From contig NZ_VOSW01000076.1 of the NCBI RefSeq assembly GCF_009690905.1, positions 1-44,736 of the forward strand: a DNA stretch of 44,736 bases, in the 5' to 3' direction. This document shows positions 44,471 to 44,736 of this stretch, in pieces; position 1 is the first letter of the stretch, and each line of letters opens with the position of its first letter. The notes below the pieces were generated by a model. The model was given only the letters and a program-made list of their open reading frames with translations. It ran no database searches and was not told the DNA's origin. The position numbers were made by a program, and so were the translations under genes. The DNA comes from Paraburkholderia madseniana. GTDB taxonomy: Bacteria > Pseudomonadota > Gammaproteobacteria > Burkholderiales > Burkholderiaceae.

Positions 44471-44736
44471 TCAAGCGAGAAACAATCGGTACACGGGATT
44501 CTGCGTCTCTTCCCAGCACGGGTAACCAAGCGTCGTGATAAAGCGGTCGAACTCGCTGTTCTCGCTTACCGGCACCTGGATGCCGACCAGAATCGAACTG
44601 TAGTCCGCGCCCTGGTTGCGATAGTGGAACAGGCTGATATTCCAGTTCGGCGCCATCGACGACAAGAACTTCATCAGCGCGCCCGGACGCTCCGGAAACT
44701 CGAAGCGGAACAGGCGTTCGTCGTGGGCCAGCGGCG
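44471..44736 (-). CDS. ilvA: Threonine dehydratase IlvA, C-terminal part (truncated by window edge)
   Basis: The last 88 codons of biosynthetic threonine ammonia-lyase, first enzyme of isoleucine synthesis. The readable region is the second ACT-like allosteric subdomain: PLAHDERLFRFEFPERPGAL, MKFLSSMAPNWNISLFHYRN, then GADYSSILVGIQVP and the terminal NPVYRLFLA. The frame continues off the right edge, so the PLP domain is not visible. The match to the family tail is strong. Confidence 0.93.
   Translation of the reverse strand, partial: PLAHDERLFRFEFPERPGALMKFLSSMAPNWNISLFHYRNQGADYSSILVGIQVPVSENSEFDRFITTLGYPCWEETQNPVYRLFLA

Overview
The window looks like a stretch of primary chromosome from a Burkholderiales bacterium, most likely a Paraburkholderia-type organism. 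The evidence is the high GC content, the kdsD-kdsC-lptC-lptA-lptB-rpoN-hpf-ptsN order, the uvrA/MFS/ssb neighbourhood and the protein sequences. No tRNA, rRNA, CRISPR array, transposase or integrase was recognised.

Layout. 1-6761 (minus): an envelope and sigma-54 block. It makes Kdo precursors (KdsD, KdsC), the Lpt export bridge and its ATPase (LptC, LptA, LptB), then sigma-54, the hibernation factor and PtsN. The first 66 bases are low-complexity sequence where hprK would be expected. 6923-12179 (plus): a CPA2 cation/proton antiporter, apt, a LysE exporter, a Nudix-like protein and purU. 12275-13510 (minus): a PepSY membrane protein behind a Fur-like box. 13739-17732 (minus): an AI-2E family membrane protein and uvrA, facing an MFS carrier and ssb on plus. 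20082-23692: a DUF4239-type membrane protein, a chemoreceptor with a sigma-28-type promoter, and an unrecognised gene behind a structured leader resembling phage C4 antisense RNA.

23839-29143 (minus): a compact respiratory operon. It encodes a diheme c cytochrome, a triheme c cytochrome, a 58-residue membrane peptide, CuA subunit II, a B-type (ba3-like) haem-copper oxidase subunit I and a second, membrane-anchored diheme cytochrome. 29633-31947: a LysR regulator divergent from an MFS carrier. 32307-33199: the remains of a two-component system, with parts of an RcsB/BvgA-like response regulator joined to the tail of a hybrid kinase. 33587-38201: a periplasmic CHRD protein, an HSL-type esterase, an EcsC protein and an EmrB-type efflux pump with a MarR regulator.

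38271-42537: a probable D-amino-acid catabolic locus. It holds a PLP/metal D-amino-acid deaminase divergent from an RpiR regulator, D-aminoacylase and a RidA enamine deaminase. Together they can take N-acyl-D-amino acids to keto acids. A 126-base inverted repeat separates it from queF, a cytosolic 5'-nucleotidase and the 3' end of ilvA, which runs off the right edge.

Most of the window is ordinary housekeeping. The parts that stand out are the C4-like leader with its unknown gene, the collapsed two-component locus, the self-contained B-type oxidase operon, the D-amino-acid locus, the large palindrome and an orphan minus-strand terminator near 33.3 kb.
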